Below, piece after piece: positions 51,591-64,000 of a stretch of 64,000 nt of DNA. Numbering within the stretch: the first letter of the stretch is position 1; every line of letters starts with the position of its first letter. The translations under genes were made by a program, and so were the position numbers. Below the pieces are notes generated by a model. That model made no database searches, had not been told where the DNA came from, and saw nothing but the letters and a program-made list of their open reading frames with translations. Source of the stretch: Vigna angularis (lineage: Eukaryota > Streptophyta > Magnoliopsida > Fabales > Fabaceae); contig NC_068972.1 of NCBI RefSeq assembly GCF_016808095.1, forward strand, positions 21,196,289-21,260,288, in the 5' to 3' direction.

Positions 51591-52578
51591 GTAAGAGATA
51601 TTGGTAGTTAAACCTTTTGATACTTAATCAACTTCTAGTTCAAAGTTTCATCCAATTTACGTGCAACTAAGAAACATCTATCAAACGTCAATTAGTTTAT
51701 TATGGAATTGAGCTCAATTTTTATGGGTGCTCTTAGCTATATGATAATTTTGGGTGTCAGCATATTAGTCAAAATCTAAGAGTTAGATGGCAGACTCATA
51801 AGTTTGCACTGTTTCCAAAAATTATGTTCGTTCCACAGCAAATTATGATTGGAACAGTTTGAAATATGGGGGATCGTGGCTAAATTTTGAAAAAACAAAG
51901 AATTGTTTGGAGTTCATTTTTGGGTCAAAGGTTTTTGTTTTCCTCTTCTTCACATACAAATAAATGGTTTGTGTCTTCACCTCTTTCATCTTCAACACTG
52001 CTCGTGGTCTTCGTTCTATTTTGGGTGTTGTGTTTGTGCGGTGGGGGACCTAGTGTTGGTTTCCGTTTCGTTTCTTCATCAAAGGGCATTTACTTTTCAT
52101 TTCCAGTGATTGATTTTGATTTGATTATTGGTTATTTTCAGTCACACACACATGTATCTACTATATGATTACAATCTCAAGAATTAAGGTTTTGAGCTTT
52201 ATATGATATTAATCATAACATAATCTCCATTTAATCTTGAGAGGTCAGTTATTCCACCATGGCTACATAATGACAATGGTTTTAGTATGATAATCCTGAG
52301 CTTTCAACAATTATTGGTTTTGGTTTTAGTTCTCATACTGAACTCTTTTTTTATCAATTTGGTTCCAGGACTTGCATAATGACTGCTTGTTTTTCATTGA
52401 CGGCGGTAATTTTTGTGTGCTAACGACGTGTGGTTAATATTGTTGATTCAAACAAAATAATAAAAAGGTGTTTAAAAATAATAATCGTATTTAAATTAAA
52501 TATCAACAAAAGTATTAAGAATAATTATAATAATATTAATATTAATAATGAAATTATAATAACGAAGATTATTTAGTC

Positions 52579-52631
<53 letters not shown>

Positions 52632-53559
52632 TATTATATCTCAAATCACTCAATTTTTCGCAAACTTTTTTTCGTATTTTTTTCACCTTTCACTAACCTG
52701 TTCGTTCTCTGATAATGGAAAAACAACTATTTGCTGTGCATAAGGAAATAAATCGGAAATATAAAGTGCCACATGTAATAATCATGAAAAATAAGGAAAC
52801 GATAACTCTAATGTTTCCTTGCACATATGATTGGAAGGAAATGCACGTACACTATTGATTATGGTAATATTATATCTTTTAGATAAATAATTAAAACATA
52901 TATACATATAACAAAAATTTATTTAAATTTAATAATTTTAAAGTTATTTATTTTAATATGTTACTATTTTAAAAACCTTTTTTATTTCATTAAATTTAAT
53001 AATAATTTATTTTAATATATTATTATTTTAAAGATACATTTTATTTATTGAAATTTATAATAATATATTTTCATTCTAATTCATATTTTTAAAAATAACT
53101 TTTATATCAAATTATTTTAAAAAGTCATTTAATTATTTTCTAAATATTAATATGAAAAAAATATTTTTATCACAACAAATAAAATAAATTTTAATTTTTC
53201 TCACCATTTTTTCTTCACTTTTACAATTTTTTTTCTCCTAATCCAAATAGTTTTTTTATCTATGGTGAAACGACCAGACTACTCAAACAAACAATAACTT
53301 ACAATCGACACATTAACTAACTTTGAAAAAAAGTGATGGAACAATGCCAAGCTAAGGATTTATCAAACGTAGAATAACTCAACAAAAATCACAAAACTCA
53401 TCAACCAAGAGCATGATGTTTAAAAGGAATAAGGAAGATCAAAATCAACCTACCAAGTTCATCCAAGGTTGTCTAGCACAAGTTAAAACTCGCTTAAAAC
53501 TAGTACAAAAAAGAGCTTTAGCGTCTAGCTTTCAACATCAAAAATGAAAAATGTTAATG
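51591..53559. other. Spacer downstream of VTE3-like gene, no gene seen
   Basis: The beginning should contain the 3' UTR. The short ORF at 51887-52168 has no recognisable domain. AT content is very high from about 52440 onward. A (TA)n run is listed separately. Confidence 0.45.
52580..52628. repeat. (TA)n microsatellite, about 49 bp
   Basis: Uninterrupted alternating TA. Confidence 0.97.
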
Positions 53560-53676
53560 TTAAAATTAACCAGTGACATTGTTGTAAATAAATACAATAA
53601 TTTAGATGTCATAATAAACAAGATTTCGACATATACTAATTGATGTCAGAAAAGGGAAATTCCGACGTCATTTAAC

Positions 53677-53730
53677 GTTGGTTTCCCCACTAGAGATGTT
53701 ATAGTTGGTTTCCCCACTAGAGATGTTATA
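53677..53730. repeat. 27-bp perfect tandem duplication
   Basis: GTTGGTTTCCCCACTAGAGA plus TGTTATA occurs twice without mismatch (53677-53703 and 53704-53730). Confidence 0.97.
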
Positions 53731-54659
53731 TTGTGGCATGGATTTGGTCTTTTGAGAATCTAGTAGAAATATAGCGTCTGTATAAACAATTTCTGACGTC
53801 CACAACAAGTTAAAATCTCTTAAACGCACTTCATTCACTATATTTTCCCTTTTCTAAAGCGTTTTTGGATATTTTGTAACCCCCACATCCATTCACCAAA
53901 TTTTCCCTTCCTTAAAAAGCTTTAAGAACTTTTGCATCTTCCAAATCGTTAATTTTTTGTCTTTGAATTTCTATTAGCTCATTTATGTTCACAAAAGCTA
54001 TGTTTTTCTTGCTTGTTGATCCATCATATTTATGCATAGTTTTTGTGAATCTTGAAGGAGTGATAGAAATTCAGAGACCGAAAGTTACCAAATCTGGATT
54101 TCAAATAGCTTCTTTATGTTTACATAATCTATGCTTGTCTTACTTGCATGGTTTTCACATTTGTGCATACGTTTTGTAATAGTGGATGTGCTTTTGAAAT
54201 CCTCGAATCATTTTGATGTCGGAAAAGCCTAAATTCAAACGTCAATTTGTTTAAAAGTATTCCCACTGAACATATTGTGACCCATGGTTTAAGTTTTCTG
54301 AAGATGCCTCATAGAGTAAGATTTCATCTCATTTCTATCCTCTAAACCACATTTATCTATCTCCTGATTTCAAAATGCACATTTATCTCCACAAAATTTA
54401 TTCATTACCTACATTAATGCACATGTTTTGTGAAGATGAGGGTGCACTTTGAAATCCAGAGACAAAAATGCAGTTTGGAGGACACAAATGCTTTGAAATC
54501 TGAAGGTAAGAAACATCTTCAGGAAAACTTAAAAATAGATCCTAATATGTTCAAAAGGGAAACTTTACTGGACCACACATTGGAATGGAAGTGGGTTTTT
54601 TATGCGAATATTAGACGTCTGAATATACCCTAATCAAAAAATACTTTTGATATGTCTAA

Positions 54660-55400
54660 TGAGAATTGACGTCGAAAGACAATATTTTCGGCGTCATATA
54701 CCATGTGAGAATACAGGCAGTTGTAAGAATTTATTACCTTTTACTCTGTCCAATGAGCAAATTGACGTCACCAAGGAAAAATTCAAACGTCAATTTGCCC
54801 ATTGGAAAGAGAAAAAGGTAATAAATGATTACAAAACTACATCTACAAATGGTATATGACATTAGAATTCTCATATTTCGACGTCATATACCCTTCAAAA
54901 TGAGTAAATGCAGAGTTGTAAGAAATTACAACTGACCTTTGGTTTCCCACAGACCAAGTAGACGTCGGAACAACGAAAACTTCCAACGTCAATTTTCTCA
55001 TTGGACTCTCAACAACTTTATAAATGATCACAACTGTCACTACATAGTTTGAGGGATATATGACGTCGACATTCTCCATTTCACGATGCCATATACCCTT
55101 CGATATGAGTATTTGCAGTTGCAAGAATTTACAACTGACCTTTGGTTTGCCACAGACCAAGTCGACATTGGAACAACAAAAACTTTCGACGTCAATTTGC
55201 TCATTGGACTCAATAATTTAATAATGATCACAACTATCATTACATAGTTCGAGGGATATATGATGTCGGTATTCTCCATTTTTCGATGTCATATATCCTT
55301 CGAAAGTTGTAAGGATTAAGTGATGACCTTTTGATTTTTCACTCACCGATTAGACATCGGAAAGATGGAAATTTTGACGTCATATACCCTTGAAAATGTT
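54660..55400. repeat. Tandem array of about 200-bp units with paired GACGTC motifs
   Basis: The landmark GACGTCATATACC (or variants GGCGTC, GATGCC, GATGTC) recurs at 54690, 54880, 55085 and 55285, spacings of 190, 205 and 200 bp. Each unit also carries an inverted-style motif CGTCAATTTGCTCATTGG and a CAACTGACCTTTGGTTT stretch. GACGTC and its one-base variants occur about 20 times in 53640-55480. Such arrays are transposase-binding sites in known CACTA elements. Binding here is inferred. Confidence 0.8.
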
Positions 55401-55917
55401 GAAATTTTTGCAGGCAAGTCTAAGTATTTACTATCATACGTCGTATGCCCTAGATTTCGACGTCATATATCTATAAGACGTCAAAATTAGTGGTTTTCCA
55501 ATGTCATATATCTTGTAAAAACTTATTCCACTCTCACTGTTTCTTCATGCTTTCATTTGTGCATGAACTTTCGTTTTTGAAGACGAGTGCGAGCAAGAAA
55601 AGAGATTAGTTTTTACTTAGTTAACTCTTGCGAAAGTGCTTCCATGTACTTTGGTTATGTATTTTGTATGTTTTGTCAAATTGGTTTTTGTATTTTTTGA
55701 AGTATTTACATGCTTACATGAGTTAAACCTCCATTCCTTAAGTGAGAACTAACTGCTTTGTTCACAAAGTCAAGGAACAACAAAGGTTGATTTTTGTGTT
55801 ATTTGTCATAAATGTATTTGTTTTTGAAGGTGTGGTTATAATTTTGTATTCATTTGGTGTTTCATAAGTTAGATTTATTTTTAGGTGTGATTTTTTTCCT
55901 TTTTATTTTTTACAAGT

Positions 55918-56870
55918 ATGGATCAAAGATTAATGAATGAACGTCGTATTCGTTAAAAGTATGAAAAATGAGTTTTTGAGTTCTTACAATATGTTCAAGA
56001 ACATGCAAACCCAGTGAATGAGACATATTTTATCTTTGTGGTCGTTGTCTTAATAAAATATTGGAAGACTTGGACAATATTCGTGATCATCTATGGAATA
56101 ATGAGGAGTTATATATACAATTTGGACTTGGCGTGAAAAAATACTACACCCCCAAACAACGTCAAGAGATACAAATTATGTGGACGAATGGATGAATGAT
56201 CATTTTGAGGATATGGTACGAGATGTTGGAGAAGAAAGTTTTAGAAGAGTTCATTTATATGATTCTCTTAAGAACGATCTAGAGCAAGAGTTGTATCTAG
56301 GATGCACCTACTTTAAACAGTTGTCAGCAATTTTGAAATTGTTTTGTTTAAAAGCACGAAATGGATGAACTGATAAAAGTTTCACAGAATGGTACAAGAT
56401 GTTGGAGAAGAAATTTTTAGAAGAGTTCATTTATATGATTCTCTTAAGAACGATCTAGAGCAAAAGTTGTATCTAGGATGCACCTACTTTAAACAGTTGT
56501 CGGTAATTTTGAAATTGTTTTGTTTAAAAAGCAAGGAATGGATGAACTAATAAAAGTTTCACATAATTGTTGGAGTTGCTGAAGGACATGCTTCTAGAAA
56601 ATAACACGTTACTTATCCTTAATTACGAGGAGTAAAAAATTCTATACTTCACTGAAGGTGTATCCGACATGTGGTTTATCACGGTTTAAGAAGAAAGTTG
56701 ATGAAAATAATGATGAAGACAATGATGGTCCATCTGCTAAGGTGATGTGGTACTTGCCTATAGTACCTAAGTTGAAACAATTGTTTTCCATTAAAGAATA
56801 TACGAAGAATCTTAAATGGAAGAAGATTCCCTACATCTTTATAGGAAGCATTGAAGAAAGTAAATAAATC
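55918..56870 (+). pseudogene. CACTA transposase (TNP2/tnpD type) fragment with internal duplication
   Basis: From ATG 55918 the translation begins MDQRLMNERRI, the pattern of the transposase-associated domain (MDRSWM). After several stops it gives DHFEDMVRDVGEESF, YDSLKNDLEQELYLGC and LSAILKLFCLKARNG, matching the TNP2 N-terminal region. Then YPTCGLSRFKKKVDENND (56661-56714) and AKVMWYLPIVPKLKQLFSIK (56733-56800) follow. The rest of the catalytic domain is missing. A 176-bp segment is duplicated in tandem (56215-56390 and 56391 to about 56566). It cannot encode a working transposase. Confidence 0.75.
56215..56566. repeat. 176-bp tandem duplication within the TNP2 remnant
   Basis: The segment starting GGTACGAGATGTTGGAGAAG at 56215 recurs from 56391 with few substitutions and about one indel. 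The high identity implies that it arose well after the coding sequence decayed. Confidence 0.92.
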
Positions 56871-56929
56871 TGATCCTTCTTGGAAATGAGAGACACCCAC
56901 AACTTGTTATAGGGTTCGGCCGGGTCCGA

Positions 56930-57581
56930 AAAATATATAGGAAAGACACTGGCGTAGGAGTCAGGTCAAAGGCCTTGCAGACAATGACAAACGCCTACAT
57001 AAAGGCCCACCCATTCGGGCGCAGTTGGATAGGTGTCACCTTCAATTCCCGCAGAACGCCCATTTGAAACTCGGAGAACAGTAGCTGAACGGACATGTCG
57101 CGATATATCGTTGAGTATGTGTAGAAGAAGTCTGATGTGTAACCCTCCTTCCTATGACATGCCCGTTTGGTCCGTTTTGCAAACGGAGAGCTTAAAACAC
57201 TCAGCATCTGCAGCCTCCCCCACCAAGTTAATAACGCCCTTAAGTTCTTGCAAGGACTAACTAGTACTGAAGTAAGAAATGTAGTTCCTGACCTCGTGGG
57301 GAGCCCAACTGTATTTAGGAACAGGTAGTACCAACGCACAAGACCCTGTCCACTCCCCAACGACATTTAATTCCATGGCAATCGTCACACCCTTTGACAA
57401 GAGCAACATTATTATTTATATGCACTGTTGTTCCTCTGTCAACCGAGGCCTCACACCGCTCGGTTGACCCTAGGATGGAAGAGCCGACGGATGACAACGA
57501 TGACTCTGATCCACCATCAGCGTACCCCCGACCTCCCCTCCATATGGACTCCTCAGACGAAGAAAGCTCCACAATCAACAT
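56930..57581 (-). pseudogene. 'Putative gypsy type transposon' (Transposase_28-like) N-terminal region, broken
   Basis: From ATG 57581 the minus strand encodes an acidic Ser-rich leader (LSSSEESIWRGG, SESSLSSVGSS). After a frame change comes GLVRWYYLFLNTVGLPTRSG, and near the end FSEFQMGVLRELKVTPIQLR and NGWAFM, followed by a stop and AFVIVCKAFDLTPTPVSFLY. The FQMGVLR...LTPxQL pattern matches the plant domain annotated as 'putative gypsy type transposon'. It is interrupted by a frameshift and stops. GC content is clearly higher than in the neighbours. It meets the CACTA remnant at about 56880-56930, implying nesting or a deletion junction. Confidence 0.6.
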
Positions 57582-57670
57582 TATTACCTTAGGATAAGAG
57601 AATGAATGAAATGATCACTCATAAGAAGTGAGAAAAATAACAAGTGTAAAAATAACTGCGACCCCACCCC

Positions 57671-57679
57671 TATTTATAG
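57671..57679 (-). promoter_or_regulatory. TATA box upstream of the Transposase_28-like ORF
   Basis: The minus strand reads GGCTATAAATAGGGG, a textbook plant TATA box, about 90 bp upstream of the ATG at 57581. This is sequence evidence only; start site and activity are unknown. Confidence 0.5.
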
Positions 57680-57699
57680 CCAAAAGAAGGGTTTCGGCA

Positions 57700-58423
57700 A
57701 ACGAATCTCAGCCGTTGAAACTACCACAATCCAATGATCCACGAGGTGTGACCTTTCGTTTCAAGCAGACAAACGGTTACATTTTCTAATAACTGCCACG
57801 GTAACTGCCCACACAAGCAACTATTTTTGGATGAACGGTTCAACGAAATTCACTCCACTATAAAATGCACGGTCATCTCCTTGCCTTAAACAAACCCCTA
57901 CACATCTCACTAATGCATGCCCGGGCTTGGGGGGGCCTTTGTATAGTATGACTGAACAGTCAACAAGCAACGGTCCCACATGAGTCGGTCGGTGAACCAG
58001 TTGGTCAGATTGCAACTTACAATAACCCTAAATCAAATAATCACCATTAGAACCGTGATTAGGCCATCACTAATTAGAAGCTTATTTGAAAATCTATAAA
58101 TACAGGTTTAATATTCAGGTAATTAATTATTTTTACTACACATTTATTACTCACACTTTCGTACAAAGATTGACTTTAACATTTGAGTTTTTTTTACATG
58201 TAGTTCACCAGTTTAACCGAACGACAAAAAGAGGATTGAAGATAGAACTTTAACCTAAACTTGTAGATCGAAGACCCTTTGAAGAAGCAAACTTAACTTC
58301 GACACCATAAACGAAAACAAATAATATTAATTAAAAAAATTATTAATATTTCATATTTTTTAAGAATAAATATATATTATGCTTGAATAATGACTAATTA
58401 CGAAAGAATCATGTAATTGCAAA

Positions 58424-58484
<61 letters not shown>

Positions 58485-60849
58485 CAATGAGGTTAAACGT
58501 ATTTCTTTCATATGAATATAAAAATATGAAAGTGTATTAAAAATGTGTAATATTTCAAATTAAATTTAATTAAATGATTTTTTTATACAATCATTTCAAT
58601 TTTTTAGGTTTATGACATGTTATTTTACCAATTGTGAAAATTAAGTAGTTTCTAAGTAGAGGAATGATTAATGAAATTTGCACATATTATAAGGTATTAG
58701 TCACGTACTTTAACTTTCATATATGATATAGACAGAAATTTAGAAAATGACTAGTGTCTCAAAAACTATTTGATTATTCAAATTCAATAGCATCATAACA
58801 ATAAGATACATTCATAATAATTGAAACTAAAATTGTTTTGATACGTTTTACTTAGTATTGGTATGAAATTCAATAAAGATAATGATAAATTCAACATTTT
58901 ACAAAAGTTACACTACACTAATGTGAAGTATAAGTATAAGTTAGAGACTAACTTTTACACTAATTTCTTAATAGCTAAAAACTTGATATTTAATGTTAGA
59001 AATAAATTTATATTCAAAATTAAAAATCAAATATAATTTTTTTTATAATAGAGATTATTTTGAATATATAAAAAAATTAGTTTATAAATTAATATATGAA
59101 TTAATCATTATTTTATTTTTCTAAAATTAATTGTTATTTAATGATTTTTTTATAGTGTTAATTTTTTTTTTTAATTTATAAAGTTAAAAATTATACTTTG
59201 TAAATATATACAAGTGAAAAATTAAATTTTGATTCTTTTTTCTACTAGAAGTATTAAAGTTTTGCAGTTCTTCAAAAATCAAAAGCAATCAGTGTGTAAA
59301 ATTTTAATTTTGTTGCTAATGAAATTTCAGTTATGATTATAACGACGTAATGAAATTTTGTTGACATGAAGCTGACAACAACAAAAAGACAAAATGCATG
59401 CCAAAATTGAACCTTCTACAACTATAAATTCATGCTCTTTTATGATTTCACGAAAATAACTTCACGAAATTCTCGTACATTAAAATTAATCTCCCGAATT
59501 AGTTTTTTATTATATAAATCAATAATTTATTTTTTAGGAAGAGTATCTGAAAATGTTGTCATTTAAATTTGTCAACCAAAAACAAAACGTGCAAAATTAA
59601 TTTGTTATATCTAAGTGACCTGTTTTTGGAATGCTTTCTTAATAAACATCGTTTAGTGTAAACAAAAGTGATTTAGATTAACTCATTGTAAATCTGGAAA
59701 TTAGTGTCTGTACATGCTATAAAGTTTTTAAAATCCAGTAGAGTCGATTTTTTTGGATAAAATAGTTCAATTGTATTGAATTTGTAATAGCTAAATAATA
59801 TTATTTGAAATTTAATAAATATGTAAAACACATTAAATATCAAACACTGTATTCATAATATTGTAAATAAAAAAATATTAAAAAAGAAGAATAATATGTC
59901 TGAGAAAACGTAAACAATATAATGGGGAAGGTGTGAATAAGAATAGTAGGCACAATGTTCCAGAAAATGACTCCTATTCCAAGTAACATAATTAACAACT
60001 TTAGAAGCTACATCCTTATAAATAAGTAAATGTTTATACGAGGTATTCAAAGCCAAATTGATTATTAATTTGGTGAAAGTAGTTATTTAGTTCAATGTTT
60101 AAATGAACACAATGTTTCAGATAAATAAAAATAAAAAAGTTCAAGTCCTACAAGACTTTTTCTTCCTCCATTTTTATATCTCATCCAACCTCTAAAAAAA
60201 AGTGTAAAACCATAGTTTATTTATTTTTTATCATAATACATTTTACGCAATGATAATTAATAACTATTTCAGACCAATTTGCTATCAATTTTTTGAAAAG
60301 TACACATTACCTTTAAAGAAAAATGTATTTTCAAAGTCTCCTGTGAGAATATAGTGTTAAAAGAGAATATATAAATCTCTTAGTGAATCATAACTCAAAT
60401 TGTTAGTCTCTTGTATAGAAATTTTGTGTGTCCAACCGATGAGGGTTAGAATATGGTTTTTAATTTTAAAATAAACTATAACAGAATTCTAATATAAAAA
60501 ATACTTACAAATACAAACATTTACGGAATTTATAATAGTAGTACATAATTATAAAACAAAATATTAAAAATAAGAAACAAGTAATACTCATATTTTATTT
60601 AAAAATATAAAAGAAAAATTATTTTCACTAAATAGACTGAATATTTACTTCAGAAGACAGATTATTATTATTTCCATCATGAAATCTTTAAAAGAAAGTA
60701 AAATATTAAATAAATAAAAAAAATTAAAGACACTGCATGTAATTTATATTCACAGACAACTCTGAAAAATCAAATATTCTAAAATTATGACATATATAAT
60801 ATTATATATCATAAATTTTATTTATATGTTTGAAATAAAACTAATGTAA
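57700..60849. other. Intergenic DNA, no gene recognised
   Basis: 57700-58300 keeps the higher GC of the transposon ORF and is probably its 5' flank. From 58300 the sequence is very AT-rich with stops in all frames. The minus ORF at 59853-60056 has no recognisable domain. Confidence 0.45.
58427..58480. repeat. (TA)n microsatellite, about 54 bp
   Basis: Uninterrupted alternating TA. Confidence 0.97.
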
Positions 60850-61730
60850 GTATTCATCGAGAAGATTGATCGATGGATAAAATCTATGAATAAAAAAGTT
60901 AATAATTTAAATTTATTGACTGATTATCTATAGTTAAAATTTATTAATAAAATTCTTGTCAATAAATTTTATGAAAGGATTATAAAATTCATTAATAATT
61001 ATTAATAAATAAACATCATTCGTTAATTATTTTTAACTAAATTTATTATTAAATATTAGTTAATAATTACTGTTATTAGTCTTTTTCCTTCTCTTTTTTT
61101 TTCTCTTCTTCCTCTCTTCCTAACCATCTTCTTCGTTGCTATCTCTACATCAACTCCATCTTCATCTCTTTCTCTTACTTTTTCTTTTTCTTCTATTTCT
61201 TTTTCTCTTGCTCATTGTGACTCCTTGTTTTTCTTTTGTTCTTCCTTCTTTTTCTTCCCTTTCTTTTATTTTCTTCTCACCAAGCTCACTTGATTAATAA
61301 AAAATCTTATTAGACTTGACACAAAAAAAATTATCATTTTTTACTAACATTATTTATTGACAAAAAAATCTATAGTAATAAAAACTATAAATTACTGACA
61401 GATTTTAGGACGATGTTACTACAATTTTTATATGAAGTTGTCAAAATTTAAATTAAAAAGTTGGTCACTTCTTTTATCAACAAAATTTATTGATGGACAA
61501 ATCTCTTGATAATATCAACGGTAAAATATTGATGAAAATATTTCTCGATAATACAAATTTTAATTTACCAACAAATTCTAATAACGGATATATTACGAAC
61601 AAATATTTTTGTTGATAATTGAAATTCTAAAATACATCGGTAAAATTCTTTAGTTAACTTGATTTTACCAACAAATTTATTTTGATCGATAAAATTTCAT
61701 TAGTTAGTCATGAAAATTCTTGAAAGGACT
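60850..61730. mobile_element. Degenerate CACTA-like repeat, pyrimidine-rich core (inverted relative of 780-1690)
   Basis: Both flanks show many 'ATTTATCAACAAATTT / GATAAATTT / ACCAACAAATTT' variants. The core (61080-61280) is strongly pyrimidine-biased (TTCTTCCTCTCTTCC). Its reverse complement shares 'GGTGAGAAGAA...AAAAGAAG' with the core near 1110-1140. Ends are not defined. Confidence 0.45.
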
Positions 61731-62833
61731 AATTTAGTTGTTTTTTAAAATAAATTTTAAAATATTTTTAATCTCTAAATTTTCACGTATTTAAAGTTGA
61801 ATAGTTATTATTATCTAACAGTGTTAAATTTTATAATAACGTGTTTATTCTTAAGTGTAGAGTAATTTCAATTTTAAGTAAAAATTTAGAAACTAAAAAA
61901 TATTTATTTATAAGAACAAATTACTCGAAAGTTGCAATTTAGTAAAACGTATAAATTACTATCTGAATATCACATCATACAAAATTATTTCTTATATAAT
62001 TTCAAATTAAATTTTTAAAATATATGTATGAATGAAAATAATATAAATTCTCATTTTACGTAAGAGTCATTTTGCATATTTGAGGCATTAAATATTTCTT
62101 TATTCTTTTGAAGACTAAATTAATGAAATCGTCTGACGCATTTAAGGATGAAATTGATTGAATTGTGTCTCATGTTTTAGAGTTTGAATTGTAATAATGT
62201 TAGTTTGAATACGAAATAAATTTGGTTGAAAGTAAAATATCAAAATTGTGTTCCTAAAGGTGATGCTCATTACAACCGACAATACATAATTATAAAAGAA
62301 AAAATCGTTTATAATAGTAATTTAAAAGTCTAGGATGCATTGATTGAGAAAATCAATAAATAAATGTAAAATAAATATTTTTAATTTTTTTTACTCTTGT
62401 CTATCTTTTAGTGTAAATAATGCTATCAATTTATTTTAATTATTTTAACAAGTATTGCTGAAAAAAAAATGAAATAAAATTATTCTTTTAAAAGTGAAAA
62501 AAGTAAAAAAAAAATGATCATTATTATAGAAAGGAGGATTCTTTCTTCTAAAATAATGACACTAATCAAAGGTTGACCTAGAGTAGATAATTACTAATTA
62601 TGTAGACATGGATTAATTGGAAGGTGGTGCAATTCCCCAACAAGTGTACACAAATATGATTCCTTCTGTAGTTGGGAGTTGGAACAAGAACGAAAGAAAG
62701 AAAACACCATTTGAAACATTCATACGTTCAATAGTCGATTTCTATCACCCTTCTCGAATAATTCCAGCTTTTTGAAAATCCAACGTGTTTTGACTATTTC
62801 AATCCAGAAGAAAAAACTGGCCCACATCACATC
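61731..62833. other. Upstream region of the calmodulin-like gene
   Basis: AT-rich DNA without a coding exon. The composition becomes more mixed from about 62560, as expected for a promoter region. Confidence 0.45.
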
Positions 62834-62840
62834 TATAAAA
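62834..62840 (+). promoter_or_regulatory. Putative TATA box of the calmodulin-like gene
   Basis: TATAAAA in the context CATCTATAAAACAAAATG, about 160 bp upstream of the ATG at 62997 and on the correct strand. Position and sequence fit a plant core promoter. Confidence 0.5.
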
Positions 62841-62996
62841 CAAAATGAAAATCACGGAACCTTATGTAATACAAAAATATTGCATGCTCTTCCACCACCC
62901 TCCATTTTCGAATAACCAATAAGCAAATTCGAAGTACTGTTACAACTTTCTGGTTAATTTCCACTTAAGTTGAGCCTAGCCTGCTGCAGAAAAATA

Positions 62997-63917
<921 letters not shown>

Positions 63918-64000
63918 TCCATTTCTTTTGAATTTGGAACTGACACCATTGACTTTTCTTTAGACCATTCTATGTTCTTTTGTATTTATTATGACAATTA
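63918..64000. other. 3' flank of the calmodulin-like gene
   Basis: Expected 3' UTR; the window ends before a polyadenylation site can be placed. Confidence 0.5.

Larger units (their letters stand above)
53560..56870 (+). mobile_element. CACTA (En/Spm) element remnant: GACGTC-rich repeat zone plus TNP2 fragment
   Basis: A subterminal-style zone of GACGTC-centred motifs (53560-55500) is followed on the same strand by a broken TNP2-type transposase (55918-56870). This order (motif-rich end, then tnpD) is usual for CACTA elements. The terminal CACTA bases and the distal part of the transposase are not found, and foreign TE sequence begins at about 56880, so the copy is truncated. Confidence 0.6.

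Noticed and set aside
54843..55279. Minus-strand ORFs of 105 and 79 aa with related sequence
   Set aside because: The similarity between them comes from the approximately 200-bp tandem units, not from a protein family.
62970..62996. N-terminal extension of the calmodulin-like protein starting at TTG 62970
   Set aside because: TTG is not a normal plant start codon. ATG at 62997 gives the family-typical N-terminus and length.

Overview
This is a stretch of plant nuclear DNA. Genes are split by GT-AG introns, spacers are very AT-rich, (TA)n tracts are long and numerous, and transposable element (TE) debris fills most of the sequence. The gene products and repeats (a Gγ subunit starting MASETASS, short TGTTGAAAGTC-type elements, long-LTR Gypsy copies) suggest a papilionoid legume, probably of the Phaseolus/Vigna/soybean group. 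That placement rests on recognition, not on a search.

Five intact protein genes can be assembled exon by exon: a LONGIFOLIA/TRM-type protein (minus, 8649-11585, 4 exons, 695 aa); a heterotrimeric G-protein gamma subunit (minus, 31754-34520, 4 exons, 107 aa, CWIL prenylation box), whose three small 3' exons are too short to stand out as ORFs; an AMT2-type ammonium transporter (minus, 42998-44629, 3 exons, 478 aa); a plastid MPBQ/MSBQ methyltransferase, VTE3-like (plus, 49472-51590, 3 exons, 342 aa); and a calmodulin-like protein with four EF-hands (plus, 62997-63917, 4 exons, 148 aa). They are unrelated, independently transcribed housekeeping or signalling genes.

The rest is mostly mobile DNA. 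From left to right: a purine-rich CACTA-like repeat (about 780-1690); a second degenerate repeat family (about 2940-4860); a Stowaway-like MITE (14292-14527); the 3' half of a Gypsy element with an approximately 2-kb LTR (15594 to about 19125); an older LTR-like block (about 26280-28010); a complete 1108-bp Mutator-type element with 9-bp target duplications carrying an endonuclease V gene fragment and a 100-bp palindrome (29433-30540); a second complete Mutator-type element with about 175-bp terminal inverted repeats and 11-bp target duplications (35721-37138); a transposase fragment (about 37770-38040); a Copia gag pseudogene interrupted by a 161-bp TG...CA mini-element (40117-41030); a MITE (about 42560-42748); a MuDR-type transposase pseudogene inside degenerate ends (about 45465-48590); a CACTA/TNP2 remnant with a GACGTC-rich tandem array (about 53560-56870); a putative gypsy-type transposon ORF (56930-57581); and an inverted relative of the first repeat family (about 60850-61730).

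No new cellular system is evident. The most informative items are the Pack-MULE with captured endonuclease V exons, the mini-element whose removal restores the interrupted gag frame, and the long-TIR Mutator-like element with its own ORF. All exon boundaries and family names come from reading the sequence by eye.
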